Of a stretch of 64,000 bases of DNA, positions 30,830 through 39,237 are shown one piece after another (within the stretch, counting starts at the first letter, position 1; each line of letters begins with the position of its first letter). The DNA comes from Cellulomonas avistercoris (GTDB taxonomy: Bacteria > Actinomycetota > Actinomycetes > Actinomycetales > Cellulomonadaceae), in contig NZ_JACSQV010000001.1 of assembly GCF_014836445.1 (NCBI RefSeq), positions 53,459 through 117,458 of the forward strand, given 5' to 3'. Both the position numbers and the translations under genes were made by a program. Under the pieces are notes generated by a model that saw only the letters and a program-made list of their open reading frames with translations, made no database searches and had not been told where the DNA came from.

Positions 30830-32284
30830 ATGTCTGTCCCGTCGTCGGCCGTCGGAACCGCGCAGATCGGGGTCACCGGGCTCGCCGTCATGGGCCGCAA
30901 CCTGGCGCGGAACTTCGCGCGGCACGGCTACACGGTCGCGCTCCACAACCGCACCTTCGCGCGCACGCAGTCGCTCGTGGCCGAGCACGCGGCCGACGGC
31001 ACGTTCGTGCCGTCGGAGTCGATGGCCGACTTCGTCGCGTCGCTCGCGCGGCCGCGCAAGGTCGTGATCATGGTCCAGGCCGGCGCTGCCACGGACGCCG
31101 TGATCGACGAGCTCGTGCCGCTGCTGGAGGAGGGCGACATCGTCGTCGACGCCGGCAACGCGCACTTCCCGGACACGATCCGCCGCGAGGCGGCGCTGCG
31201 CGAGCGCGGTCTGCACTTCGTGGGCACGGGCGTCTCGGGCGGTGAGGAGGGCGCGCTGAACGGCCCCTCGATCATGCCCGGCGGCACCGCGGAGTCCTAC
31301 GCGTCGCTCGGCCCGATCCTCGAGGCGATCTCCGCCAAGGTCGACGGCGTCCCGTGCTGCACGCACGTGGGCCCGGACGGGGCCGGCCACTTCGTCAAGA
31401 TGGTCCACAACGGCATCGAGTACGCCGACATGCAGCTCATCGCCGAGGCGTACGACCTGCTCCGGCACGGGCTGGGTGCCTCCGCGCCCGAGATCGGCGA
31501 GGTCTTCGCCGCGTGGAACACCGGTGACCTGGAGTCGTACCTCATCGAGGTCACGGCCGAGGTGCTCGCGCACACGGACGCGGCCACCGGGGCGCCGTTC
31601 GTCGACGTCGTCGCCGACGCCGCCGAGCAGAAGGGCACCGGACGCTGGACGGTGCAGAACGGCCTGGACCTGGGCGTGCCGATCACGGGCATCGCCGAGG
31701 CGACCTTCGCGCGTGCGCTGTCCGGCTCGGCCCCGCAGCGCGCGGCGGCGCGGGGTGTGCTGCCCGCCGACACGCTCGAGTGGAACGTGCCCGAGCCGGG
31801 CGCGTTCATCGAGGACGTCCGCCTCGCGCTGTACGCGTCGAAGGTGGTGGCGTACTCGCAGGGGTTCGACCAGATCGCGGCCGCCAGCGCGCAGTACGGC
31901 TGGGACATCGACCGCGGCGCGATGGCACGGATCTGGCGTGGCGGCTGCATCATCCGCGCCAAGTTCCTCGACCGCATCACGCAGGCGTACGAGCGGGACG
32001 CGAACCTGCCGCTGCTGCTCGCCGACCCCTACTTCACGGCGGCCGTCGCCAACGGCGTCGCCGCGTGGCGGCGCATCGTGGCCGCGGCGGCCGTGCACGG
32101 CGTCCCGACGCCCGCGTTCTCCTCGTCCCTGGCGTACTACGACGGCGTGCGCGCCGACCGGCTGCCGGCCAACCTGATCCAGGCGCAGCGCGACTTCTTC
32201 GGTGCGCACACGTACCGCCGCACGGACCGCGACGGGACCTTCCACACGGACTGGTCCGGCGACCGCGCCGAGCAGACCTGGTGA
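30830..32284 (+). CDS. gnd: 6-phosphogluconate dehydrogenase, decarboxylating
   Basis: The 484-residue enzyme of the oxidative pentose phosphate pathway makes ribulose 5-phosphate, CO2 and NADPH. The NADP-binding loop is GVTGLAVMGRNLARNFA, with NRT after the second strand, typical of NADP-dependent forms. The substrate motifs are GVSGGEEGALNGPSIMPGG and HFVKMVHNGIEYADMQ, including the catalytic Lys. The C-terminal helical domain includes IWRGGCIIRAKFLD. AAGGAG at 30815 favours the ATG at 30830, although a GTG one codon earlier is possible. Its stop overlaps the ATP-grasp gene by 4 nt. Confidence 0.97.
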   Translation: MSVPSSAVGTAQIGVTGLAVMGRNLARNFARHGYTVALHNRTFARTQSLVAEHAADGTFVPSESMADFVASLARPRKVVIMVQAGAATDAVIDELVPLLEEGDIVVDAGNAHFPDTIRREAALRERGLHFVGTGVSGGEEGALNGPSIMPGGTAESYASLGPILEAISAKVDGVPCCTHVGPDGAGHFVKMVHNGIEYADMQLIAEAYDLLRHGLGASAPEIGEVFAAWNTGDLESYLIEVTAEVLAHTDAATGAPFVDVVADAAEQKGTGRWTVQNGLDLGVPITGIAEATFARALSGSAPQRAAARGVLPADTLEWNVPEPGAFIEDVRLALYASKVVAYSQGFDQIAAASAQYGWDIDRGAMARIWRGGCIIRAKFLDRITQAYERDANLPLLLADPYFTAAVANGVAAWRRIVAAAAVHGVPTPAFSSSLAYYDGVRADRLPANLIQAQRDFFGAHTYRRTDRDGTFHTDWSGDRAEQTW

Positions 32285-33537
32285 CGCGCCGCACCGGGGC
32301 GCAGGTCCCCGCGCCACGGCTGCAGCCCGTGGTGCTCGGGGGCGACGTGGGGGCGTACTCGCTCGCCCGCACCTTCCACGAGGCGTACGGCGTGCGGTCG
32401 GTCGTCGTCTCGTCGGTCTCCACCGGCCTCGTCCGGCACTCGCGCATCCTCGAGAACGTCGTGGAGCCCGGCATCGACGACGGCCCGACGGTCGTGCGCC
32501 GGCTGCGCGCGATCGCCGAGCAGCACCCCGGCACCGACCGGGTGCTGCTCGGCAGCGCGGACTGGCTCGTGCGCACGATCGTCGAGAACCGCGCGCAGCT
32601 CGAGGACCTGTACACGATCCCGTACGTCGACGTGGCGACCCTCGACAAGGTCACGGACAAGGTCCTGTTCGGTGAGCTGTGCGCCGAGCTGGGCATCGAC
32701 CACCCGGCCACGGTCGTGCACGACGTGCAGGCGGGAGGCACGCCGGACACCTCCGCGCTGCGCTTCCCCGTGATCGCCAAGGCCGCCGACACCGCGGCGT
32801 ACCACCTGGTCGAGTTCCCGGGCAAGAAGAAGGTCTTCACGGTCGACAGCCCGGCCGAGCTGGCCGACCTGCTCGCGCGCGTGCAGGCGTCGGGGTACCA
32901 GGGGCGGTTCGTCGTGCAGGACCTCATCCCGGGCGACGACTCGGGCATGCGGATCCTCACGTGCTACAGCGACACCACGGGCCGCGTGCGGTTCTCCGGG
33001 TTCGGGCACGTCCTGCTCGAGGAGCACACGCCCGGCGCGCTGGGCAACCCGGCCGGCATCGTCACGGGGCACGACGAGGAGATCGTCGCGCAGGCGGTCC
33101 GGCTGCTGGAGCACCTCGGCTGGACCGGCTACGCGAACTTCGACCTCAAGTTCGACCCCCGCGACGGCCGGACCGTCTTCTTCGAGCTCAACCCGCGCCT
33201 GGGGCGGTCGAACTTCTACCTGACCGCGGGCGGGCGCAACACCGCCGAGCTGTACGTGCGCGAGCACGTGCAGGGGCTGCCGCCGCTGCCCGACGGCGCG
33301 CCCGACCACCTCACCGAGCCGCACCTGTACACGGTGCTGCCGCGCTGGCTGCTGCGCCGCTACGTCGCCGACCCGGCGCTGCGCGCCCGCACGCGCGCGC
33401 TGGGCCGTGCCCACCGCGCGACCAACCCGCTGTGGTACCGCGCGGAGGTGGACCCCCGGCGCCTGGCGTACCTCGCGGTCGCCCAGGCCAACCAGGTGCG
33501 CAAGTACCGGCGGTACTACCCGCGGGGCGACGCGTGA
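32281..33537 (+). CDS. ATP-grasp carboxylate-amine ligase (probable D-Asp/D-Glu cross-bridge ligase)
   Basis: The 418-residue ATP-grasp enzyme begins with VVLGGDVGAYSLARTFHEAYG. ATP-binding and metal-binding segments are FPVIAKAADTAAYH, QDLIPGDDSGMRILTCYSD and FFELNPRLGRSNFYL. The family includes the D-aspartate ligase of Enterococcus faecium, which adds D-Asp to the third-residue amine of the peptidoglycan precursor. An Asp/Glu racemase gene overlaps its 3' end by 4 nt, as expected for a supplier of the D-amino acid. Cellulomonas walls carry Orn-D-Asp or Orn-D-Glu bridges. The cross-bridge role is therefore a strong inference, not shown by the sequence alone. Confidence 0.85.
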   Translation: MTRRTGAQVPAPRLQPVVLGGDVGAYSLARTFHEAYGVRSVVVSSVSTGLVRHSRILENVVEPGIDDGPTVVRRLRAIAEQHPGTDRVLLGSADWLVRTIVENRAQLEDLYTIPYVDVATLDKVTDKVLFGELCAELGIDHPATVVHDVQAGGTPDTSALRFPVIAKAADTAAYHLVEFPGKKKVFTVDSPAELADLLARVQASGYQGRFVVQDLIPGDDSGMRILTCYSDTTGRVRFSGFGHVLLEEHTPGALGNPAGIVTGHDEEIVAQAVRLLEHLGWTGYANFDLKFDPRDGRTVFFELNPRLGRSNFYLTAGGRNTAELYVREHVQGLPPLPDGAPDHLTEPHLYTVLPRWLLRRYVADPALRARTRALGRAHRATNPLWYRAEVDPRRLAYLAVAQANQVRKYRRYYPRGDA

Positions 33538-34256
33538 GCGACCACCCCGTCGCGCGGTCCGAGGTCGGCGTCATCGGTGGCGTCGGCCCGGCCGCGACGG
33601 TGTGCTTCCTCGACCTCGTCGTGCGGCACACGGCGGCCGACCGCGACCAGGACCACGTCGACCTGGTGGTGCTGCAGCACGCGACGATCCCGGACCGCAC
33701 CGCGTACATCCTGGGCCGGTCGCAGGACGACCCCGGCCCGGTGATGGCGGCCGACGCCCGGCGTCTCGAGCGGCTCGGCGTCGGCTTCGTCGTGGTGCCG
33801 TGCAACACCGCGCACCACTTCACCGACGAGGTCGCGGCAGCGGTCGACGTGCCGGTGCTGAGCATCGTCGACGAGACGGTGGACGAGGTCGTCGCGCGGC
33901 CCGGCGTGACCCGCGTCGGCGTGCTGGCGACGAGCGGCACGCTCGCGGCGCAGGTCTACCAGCGCGCCTTCGACGCGCGCGGCGTGCAGGTGCTGGTCCC
34001 GGACGTAGCCGACCAGGACCTGGTCATGGGGATCATCTACGACCAGGTGAAGGCCGGCCTCCCGGCCGACGTCGCGACGATGCACGCCGTGGCCGACCGG
34101 CTGCGGGAGCGCGGCGCCGACGTCGTCGTGCTCGGGTGCACCGAGCTGTCGGTGGTCGCGGCGGCCCACGACCTGCTCGCGGACGACCGGTACGTCGACT
34201 CCCTCGACGTGCTCGCGCGGCGCACGGTCGAGCGCGCGGGACACCCGCTGCGCTGA
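33534..34256 (+). CDS. Aspartate/glutamate racemase family protein
   Basis: The 240-residue cofactor-independent racemase has both catalytic cysteines in place: VVPCNTAHHFTDE (about residue 84) and VVLGCTELSVV (about residue 202). The N-terminal VGVIGGVGPAATVCFLD is typical of the aspartate racemase subgroup. It should interconvert L- and D-Asp or Glu in the cytosol. The GTG start overlaps the ATP-grasp ligase stop by 4 nt. Together with gnd they form a three-gene operon that ends in a short hairpin. Confidence 0.9.
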   Translation: MSDHPVARSEVGVIGGVGPAATVCFLDLVVRHTAADRDQDHVDLVVLQHATIPDRTAYILGRSQDDPGPVMAADARRLERLGVGFVVVPCNTAHHFTDEVAAAVDVPVLSIVDETVDEVVARPGVTRVGVLATSGTLAAQVYQRAFDARGVQVLVPDVADQDLVMGIIYDQVKAGLPADVATMHAVADRLRERGADVVVLGCTELSVVAAAHDLLADDRYVDSLDVLARRTVERAGHPLR

Positions 34257-34273
34257 CCGGCGCCGCGCGCCGG
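34257..34273. terminator. Short hairpin after the racemase gene
   Basis: CCGGCG and CGCCGG pair around a 5-nt loop directly after the stop codon, between convergent genes. The stem is only 6 bp, so termination strength is uncertain. Confidence 0.4.
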
Positions 34274-34278
34274 GGTGG

Positions 34279-34764
34279 TCAGCCGAGCTCGCTGGTCCCC
34301 GCGTACAGGTGCAGCACGGGCACGTGCAGCTCCTCGCGCGCGCGCGACGCCCAGTCGGTGTGGAACGTGTCCTCGACCATGTGCGGGTAGGTCACCACCA
34401 CGACCTCGCGGACGTCACCGCCGGCGACGGCGGTGCGCAGGGCCGGCAGGGGGTCGTCGTCGGTGACCTCGCCCGTCGCGGTGCGCCCCGCGGCCTCGAA
34501 CGCCGCGACGCTGCCCGCGATCTGCTCGGCCGCGGTCTGGCGCGCCTGCGTGCGGTCCGGCTCGTGGCCGGTCGCCCGGTCCCAGGCCTCGCGCAGCTCG
34601 CCCATGCTGAGCGCGTCGATGATCCAGGGGACGAGCGGCCGCTCGGTGTCGGCGGGCACGAGGACCCGGTAGGTCGGCGCCTCGTCGGGGTGCAGACCCA
34701 CGATGTGGCGGACGTCGGACTCGGCGAGGGTGTCCTCGGTCAGGACGAGGATGGTGTCGGTCAC
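34279..34764 (-). CDS. Hypothetical protein with a possible universal-stress-like fold
   Basis: The 161-residue protein alternates beta strands and helices (TDTILVLTEDTLAESDVRHIV at the start, quoted only to show the strand; REVVVVTYPHMVEDTFHTDW near the end), which recalls the USP fold. It lacks a clear GxxG ATP-binding motif. It is not confidently recognised. The GTG start overlaps the stop of the RibD-like gene by 4 nt and also has its own TAGGCT -10 box 7 nt upstream, so it can be read from either promoter. Confidence 0.65.
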   Translation of the reverse strand: MTDTILVLTEDTLAESDVRHIVGLHPDEAPTYRVLVPADTERPLVPWIIDALSMGELREAWDRATGHEPDRTQARQTAAEQIAGSVAAFEAAGRTATGEVTDDDPLPALRTAVAGGDVREVVVVTYPHMVEDTFHTDWASRAREELHVPVLHLYAGTSELG

Positions 34765-35558
34765 GACCCCGAGCCTACGGGTGCGCGCAGGTCCCAGCAG
34801 GCCAGGAGCGTGCCGTCGGCCGCGTGCAGGAGGTGGCGCAGGCGCGCGGGACGTGCGGGGTCGAGGGCGGCGGGGCCCGTCGCGGGGCGTGGGGCGTCAC
34901 CGGCGAGCAGCAGCGGGCTCGTCGTCAGGCAGAGCTCGTCCACGAGGCCCGCGGCCAGCAGGTCGGCCAGCAGGTGCGGACCGCCCTCGGCCAGGACGTG
35001 GCGCAGGCCGCGCGCCGCGAGCGCGTGCACGCCCGCCCGTAGGTCGGGGGAGTCGGGCTCGTGCGCACCCGGCACGACGACCGCGCGGTCGGCACCCACC
35101 GCGGCGCGCGCCCGGTCGGCGCCCGCGGCGCCGGTCACGACGAACGGGGGCTGCGACCCCGCCAGCAGGTCGGCGGGCGGCTCGCCGCGGCGCGTGACCA
35201 CGGCGAGCGCGATCCGCGCCGGCAGGCCGGCCGCCGCGCGCGCCGCGCGGAGGTGCTCCGCGACGGGCAGCTCGCGGTACCCCTCCGCGCGGACCGTCCC
35301 GGCACCGACGAGCACGACGTCGGCCAGCGCCCGGAGCACCGCGAACACGCGGCGGTCCGCCGGTGTGCCGAGCGAGCCGGAACGCCCGTCGCCGCCGGTG
35401 GCGGCACCGTCGACGCTCGCGACCATGTTCGCGCGGACCCGGGCGCGCGACCGGTCCCGCGCGAAGAGGCGCACGAGGTCGGAGTCGTCGGGCGCGGCGG
35501 CGAGGCGGCGGTCGTCCGGCACGGGCACGAGGACGTCGAGGTCGGAGGCGGCGGGCAC
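34761..35558 (-). CDS. RibD C-terminal-like (dihydrofolate reductase fold) reductase
   Basis: The 265-residue protein has the RibD-C/DHFR fold: RVRANMVASVDGAATGGDG near residue 42, then ADVVLVGAGTVRAEGY, and VLAEGGPHLLADLLAAGLVDE in the C-terminal half. In riboflavin biosynthesis this domain reduces the pyrimidine intermediate, but stand-alone members often have other or unknown substrates. No riboflavin genes are near. A TAGCCT -10 box 6 nt before the GTG and the absence of a Shine-Dalgarno sequence suggest a leaderless transcript. Confidence 0.88.
   Translation of the reverse strand: MPAASDLDVLVPVPDDRRLAAAPDDSDLVRLFARDRSRARVRANMVASVDGAATGGDGRSGSLGTPADRRVFAVLRALADVVLVGAGTVRAEGYRELPVAEHLRAARAAAGLPARIALAVVTRRGEPPADLLAGSQPPFVVTGAAGADRARAAVGADRAVVVPGAHEPDSPDLRAGVHALAARGLRHVLAEGGPHLLADLLAAGLVDELCLTTSPLLLAGDAPRPATGPAALDPARPARLRHLLHAADGTLLACWDLRAPVGSGS
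34772..34777 (-). promoter_or_regulatory. -10 element of the USP-like gene
   Basis: TAGGCT on the minus strand, 7 nt before the GTG at 34764, inside the end of the upstream RibD-like gene. Confidence 0.4.
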
Positions 35559-35564
35559 GGGCTC

Positions 35565-35570
35565 AGGCTA
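35565..35570 (-). promoter_or_regulatory. -10 element of the RibD-like gene
   Basis: TAGCCT on the minus strand, 6 nt before the GTG at 35558. Confidence 0.45.
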
Positions 35571-35630
35571 GGGCGCGGGACCAGCCGCAGCACCCGGGCA
35601 CGGCCGGTGTCCCGGTACGTCCGCCGTGCG

Positions 35631-36836
35631 TCAGGACCGGTCGGGTCCCAGCGTCGCCGCGAGCGACGCGACCGCACCCACGACGATCACCGCGGGGTTC
35701 CGCACACCGACGTCGCGGGCGCGGTCGGCGATGTCGGCGACCGTCCCGAGCGTCGTGCGCTGGGTCACCAGGGTGCCGTCCTCCACGACCGCGACCGGCG
35801 TCGCCGGGTCGAGCCCGTGCGACGCGAGCAGGCTCATGTGCTCCGCGATCCGCCCGACGCCCATGAGGAGCACCAGCGTGCCGCGCAGCCGGGCGAGCGT
35901 CTCCCAGTCGGTGCCGGTGTCGTGGGCCGAGACGATCGTCACCTGGCGCGCCAGGTCCCGGTGCGTGACCGGGACGCCGGCCGCCCCGGGCACGGCGATG
36001 GCGCTCGTGACGCCCGGCACGACCTCGACGTCGACACCCGCCGCGAGGCACGCCGCGAGCTCCTCGCCGCCCCGGCCGAGGACGAACGGGTCGCCGCCCT
36101 TGAGCCGCACGACCCGCTGCCCGGCACGCGCACGCTCGACCAGCAGCACGTTGATCTCGCTCTGGGTGAGCGTGTGCGCGTGCGGGGCCTTGCCGGCCTC
36201 GACGACCTCGACGTCGGGCTCCAGCTCGTCGAGCAGCGCACGGGGTGCGAGCCGGTCGACGACCACGACGTCCGCCTCGGCGAGTGCGCGCCGTCCGCGC
36301 GTCGTGATGAGGCCGGGGTCACCGGGCCCCCCGCCGACGAGGGTCACCCGGCCCGGTCCCGGCCGGCGCCGGCGCAGCGGCAGGGCGCCGGTGTCGAGCT
36401 GCACCTGCAGCGCCGAGCGCAGCGCGACCGCACGCCGCGGGTCGCCGCCCGCACCGACCGCGACCGTGACGTCACCCGCCCGTGCGACGGCGGGCGTCCA
36501 GGCCGTCGACGCGGCGGCGTCGTCGGCGCGCACGCACCACGTCCGCGCGGCCTGCGCCTCGGCGGCCACCGCGTCGTCCGTGCGGCGCTCACCCGTCGCG
36601 GTGTGGACGAGCCAGGCACCGGCGAGGTCGCCGTGGGCGTACTCCCGCGGGTGCCACGTGATCGCACCGGCCGTGGCGAGGTCCGCCAGGTCCTCGCACA
36701 GCGCCGGCGCGACGACGTGCACGTCGGCGCCGTCCGCGAGGACCCCGCGCGTCCGGCGCGCGGCGACCGGCCCGCCGCCCACCACGACGACGCGGCGACC
36801 GGCCAGGTCGACCAGGAGGGGGTGGCGCGAGGTCAT
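35631..36836 (-). CDS. cysG: Siroheme synthase-like uroporphyrinogen-III C-methyltransferase
   Basis: The 401-residue bifunctional protein has an N-terminal precorrin-2 dehydrogenase/ferrochelatase-like domain (residues about 1-150; RRVVVVGGGPVAARR is the NAD loop). The C-terminal SUMT methyltransferase has VTLVGGGPGDPGLIT, VVRLKGGDPFVLGRGGEE and GVTSAIAVPGAAGVP. It is shorter than E. coli CysG (457 residues); the link between the halves is reduced. It makes siroheme, the cofactor of the sulfite reductase encoded first in this operon. The ATG overlaps the cysN stop by 4 nt, so it is the last gene of the sulfate-assimilation operon. Confidence 0.94.
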   Translation of the reverse strand: MTSRHPLLVDLAGRRVVVVGGGPVAARRTRGVLADGADVHVVAPALCEDLADLATAGAITWHPREYAHGDLAGAWLVHTATGERRTDDAVAAEAQAARTWCVRADDAAASTAWTPAVARAGDVTVAVGAGGDPRRAVALRSALQVQLDTGALPLRRRRPGPGRVTLVGGGPGDPGLITTRGRRALAEADVVVVDRLAPRALLDELEPDVEVVEAGKAPHAHTLTQSEINVLLVERARAGQRVVRLKGGDPFVLGRGGEELAACLAAGVDVEVVPGVTSAIAVPGAAGVPVTHRDLARQVTIVSAHDTGTDWETLARLRGTLVLLMGVGRIAEHMSLLASHGLDPATPVAVVEDGTLVTQRTTLGTVADIADRARDVGVRNPAVIVVGAVASLAATLGPDRS

Positions 36837-38290
36837 ATGCCGGCCCCGGCCATCCAGTCGTCGTCGCGCTCGTCGGGTCGCACGGGCGCGAGCCGGTCGA
36901 GCAGCGTCGCACCGAGCATGCCGGCGGCGAGCGTGCTGCCGTCGGCCGGGTCGACGACGAGGAACCCGCCCGTCCGCCGGTGCGTCGCGTAGTCGTCGAG
37001 CACGACGGGCTCGGCCAGGCGCAGCCGGACCCGACCGATCGCGTTGAGGCCGAGGGAGCGCGGCGCGGCGTCCGTGGAGGTGTCCGTCGCGTCGATCGTG
37101 TGCTGCGTGTCGACGGGGTCCCACTGCTCGACGGTGAGGGTGTCCACGTCGAGGCGGGCGTCGACCTCCCGCAGCAACCCGCGGACCGTGCGGGTGCCGA
37201 TGCGCACGAGCACGCGCGCGCCGGGCACCGAGCGGCGCTCCGTCAACCAGCAGACCGTCCCGACGAGGTCCTGACCCGTCGCGACGCGCTCGCCGGCCGG
37301 GACCAGGACGTCACCCCGGGCGACGTCGAGGTCGTCGGCGAGCCGCACGGTCACCGAGCGCGGGGCGTCGGCCGCGTCGAGGGGACCGTCGAACGTGTCC
37401 AGGCCCACGACGTGGCTCGTGCGTCCGGACGGCAGCACGCGCACCTCGTCGCCGACGCGCACGACGCCCGAGGCGACCCGGCCGGCGTACCCGCGGTAGT
37501 CCGGGTGCTCGGGGGTCCGCGGGCGGATCACGTACTGCACCGGCAGCCGGAGCGGCTCGGTGGACGCGTCACGGGCGACCGGCACGCTCTCGAGCAGCTC
37601 CAGGAGCGTCGGCCCGTCGTACCACGGGGCGCGGGGGGAGCGGTCGACGACGTTGTCGCCGTCGAGCGCGGACAACGGGACCGCGTGCACGGTCGGCAGG
37701 CCGAGCACCTGCGCGTAGTCGGCGAACTCGCGCGCGATCGACCGGAAGGTGGCCTCGTCGAAGCCGACGAGGTCCATCTTGTTGACGGCGAGCACGACGT
37801 GGGGCACGCCGAGCAGCGCGGTCAGGGCGGCGTGCCGGCGCGTCTGCTCGAGCACGCCCTTGCGGGCGTCGACCAGGACGATCGCGAGCTCGGCCGTCGA
37901 GGCGCCGGTGACCATGTTCCGCGTGTACTGCACGTGCCCGGGGGTGTCGGCCAGGACGAAGGCGCGCCGCGCGGTCGAGAAGTAGCGGTACGCCACGTCG
38001 ATGGTGATGCCCTGCTCGCGCTCGGCCCGCAGGCCGTCGGTGAGCAGCGCGAGGTCCACGCCGCCGCCCTCGCCGCCGCGGGCGGCCGTGGCGCGCTCGA
38101 CGGCGGAGAGCTGGTCGGCCAGCACCGACTTGGTGTCGTACAGCAGGCGGCCGATGAGCGTGCTCTTGCCGTCGTCGACCGACCCGGCGGTGGCCAGGCG
38201 CAGGAGGTCGCGCTGCGCGTGGTCGCCCGCAGCGGCGACCACGGTGGTCGGTGCGGGCCGTGCCGGCCCGACCGGTGCGTGCGTGCCCAT
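36833..38290 (-). CDS. cysN: Sulfate adenylyltransferase subunit 1 (GTPase)
   Basis: The 485-residue EF-Tu-like GTPase drives APS formation by CysD. GTPase motifs are AGSVDDGKSTLIGRLLYD (G1), the switch region REQGITIDVAYR, DTPGHVQYTRNM (G3) and AVNKMDLVGF (G4). Beta-barrel domains fill the C-terminal half. No APS kinase (CysC) domain is fused, which fits a pathway that reduces APS directly. The ATG overlaps the cysD stop by one base (TGATG). The N-terminal 25 residues are Ala/Pro-rich and not conserved. Confidence 0.96.
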   Translation of the reverse strand: MGTHAPVGPARPAPTTVVAAAGDHAQRDLLRLATAGSVDDGKSTLIGRLLYDTKSVLADQLSAVERATAARGGEGGGVDLALLTDGLRAEREQGITIDVAYRYFSTARRAFVLADTPGHVQYTRNMVTGASTAELAIVLVDARKGVLEQTRRHAALTALLGVPHVVLAVNKMDLVGFDEATFRSIAREFADYAQVLGLPTVHAVPLSALDGDNVVDRSPRAPWYDGPTLLELLESVPVARDASTEPLRLPVQYVIRPRTPEHPDYRGYAGRVASGVVRVGDEVRVLPSGRTSHVVGLDTFDGPLDAADAPRSVTVRLADDLDVARGDVLVPAGERVATGQDLVGTVCWLTERRSVPGARVLVRIGTRTVRGLLREVDARLDVDTLTVEQWDPVDTQHTIDATDTSTDAAPRSLGLNAIGRVRLRLAEPVVLDDYATHRRTGGFLVVDPADGSTLAAGMLGATLLDRLAPVRPDERDDDWMAGAGI

Positions 38291-39237
38291 CAGAAGTACC
38301 CCTCGCGCTTGCGGTCCTCCATGGCGGCCTCGGAGGCCCGGTCGTCCGCGCGGGTCGCACCGCGCTCGGTGAGCCGGCTGGCGGCCACCTCGGCGATGAC
38401 GTCCGCGACGTCGGCGGCCGTCGAGTCGACGGCGCCGGTGCAGCTCATGTCGCCGACGGTCCGGTAGCGGACCTGCCGCCGCTCGACGTGCTCGTCGGGA
38501 CGCGGTCCGCCCCACGAGCCCGCCGTGAGCCACATGCCGTCACGCGCGAACACGTCGCGCTCGTGCGTGAAGTAGATGTCCGGCAGCTCGATCCGCTCGC
38601 GCTCGATGTACCGCCACACGTCGAGCTCGGTCCAGTTCGACAGCGGGAACACCCGCACGTGCTCACCCTGCTTGTGCCGGCCGTTGTACAGGTCCCACAG
38701 CTCCGGCCGCTGCCGGCGGGGGTCCCACTGACCGAACTCGTCCCGCAGGGAGAACATGCGCTCCTTGGCGCGCGCCTTCTCCTCGTCGCGGCGCCCGCCG
38801 CCGAACACGGCGTCGAAGCGGTGCGCCGTGATGGCGTCGAGCAGCGGGACCGTCTGCAGCGGGTTGCGCGACCCGCCCGGGCGCTCGACGACGCGGCCGT
38901 CGTCGATCGCGTCCTGCACGCTCGCCACGACGAGCCGGAGCCCGAGCTCGGCGACCGTGCGGTCCCGGTACTCGATGACCTCCGGGAAGTTGTGCCCGGT
39001 GTCGACGTGCATCACGGGGAACGGCACGGGCGCCGGCCAGAAGGCCTTGCGCGCCAGGTGCAGCATGACGATCGAGTCCTTGCCACCGGAGAACAGCAGC
39101 ACGGGACGCTCGAACTCGCCCGCGACCTCGCGCATGACGTGGATGCCCTCGGACTCCAGCGCGTCCAGCTGGGTCAGCCGCGGCGTGGCGGGGGCCCCGG
39201 TCGCGGTCGAGGTGCCGGTGGAGGTCGTCATGGTCAT
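38290..39237 (-). CDS. cysD: Sulfate adenylyltransferase subunit 2
   Basis: The 315-residue PP-loop ATP pyrophosphatase adenylylates sulfate. The PP-loop is LLFSGGKDSIVMLHLARK (residues about 44-60), followed by HVDTGHNFPEVIEYRD, FGGGRRDEEKARAKER and the C-terminal RTVGDMSCTGAVDS. The start at 39237 is preferred over an in-frame ATG five codons earlier because it overlaps the cysH stop as ATGA, the pattern used throughout this operon. It acts as a complex with CysN. Confidence 0.96.
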   Translation of the reverse strand: MTMTTSTGTSTATGAPATPRLTQLDALESEGIHVMREVAGEFERPVLLFSGGKDSIVMLHLARKAFWPAPVPFPVMHVDTGHNFPEVIEYRDRTVAELGLRLVVASVQDAIDDGRVVERPGGSRNPLQTVPLLDAITAHRFDAVFGGGRRDEEKARAKERMFSLRDEFGQWDPRRQRPELWDLYNGRHKQGEHVRVFPLSNWTELDVWRYIERERIELPDIYFTHERDVFARDGMWLTAGSWGGPRPDEHVERRQVRYRTVGDMSCTGAVDSTAADVADVIAEVAASRLTERGATRADDRASEAAMEDRKREGYF

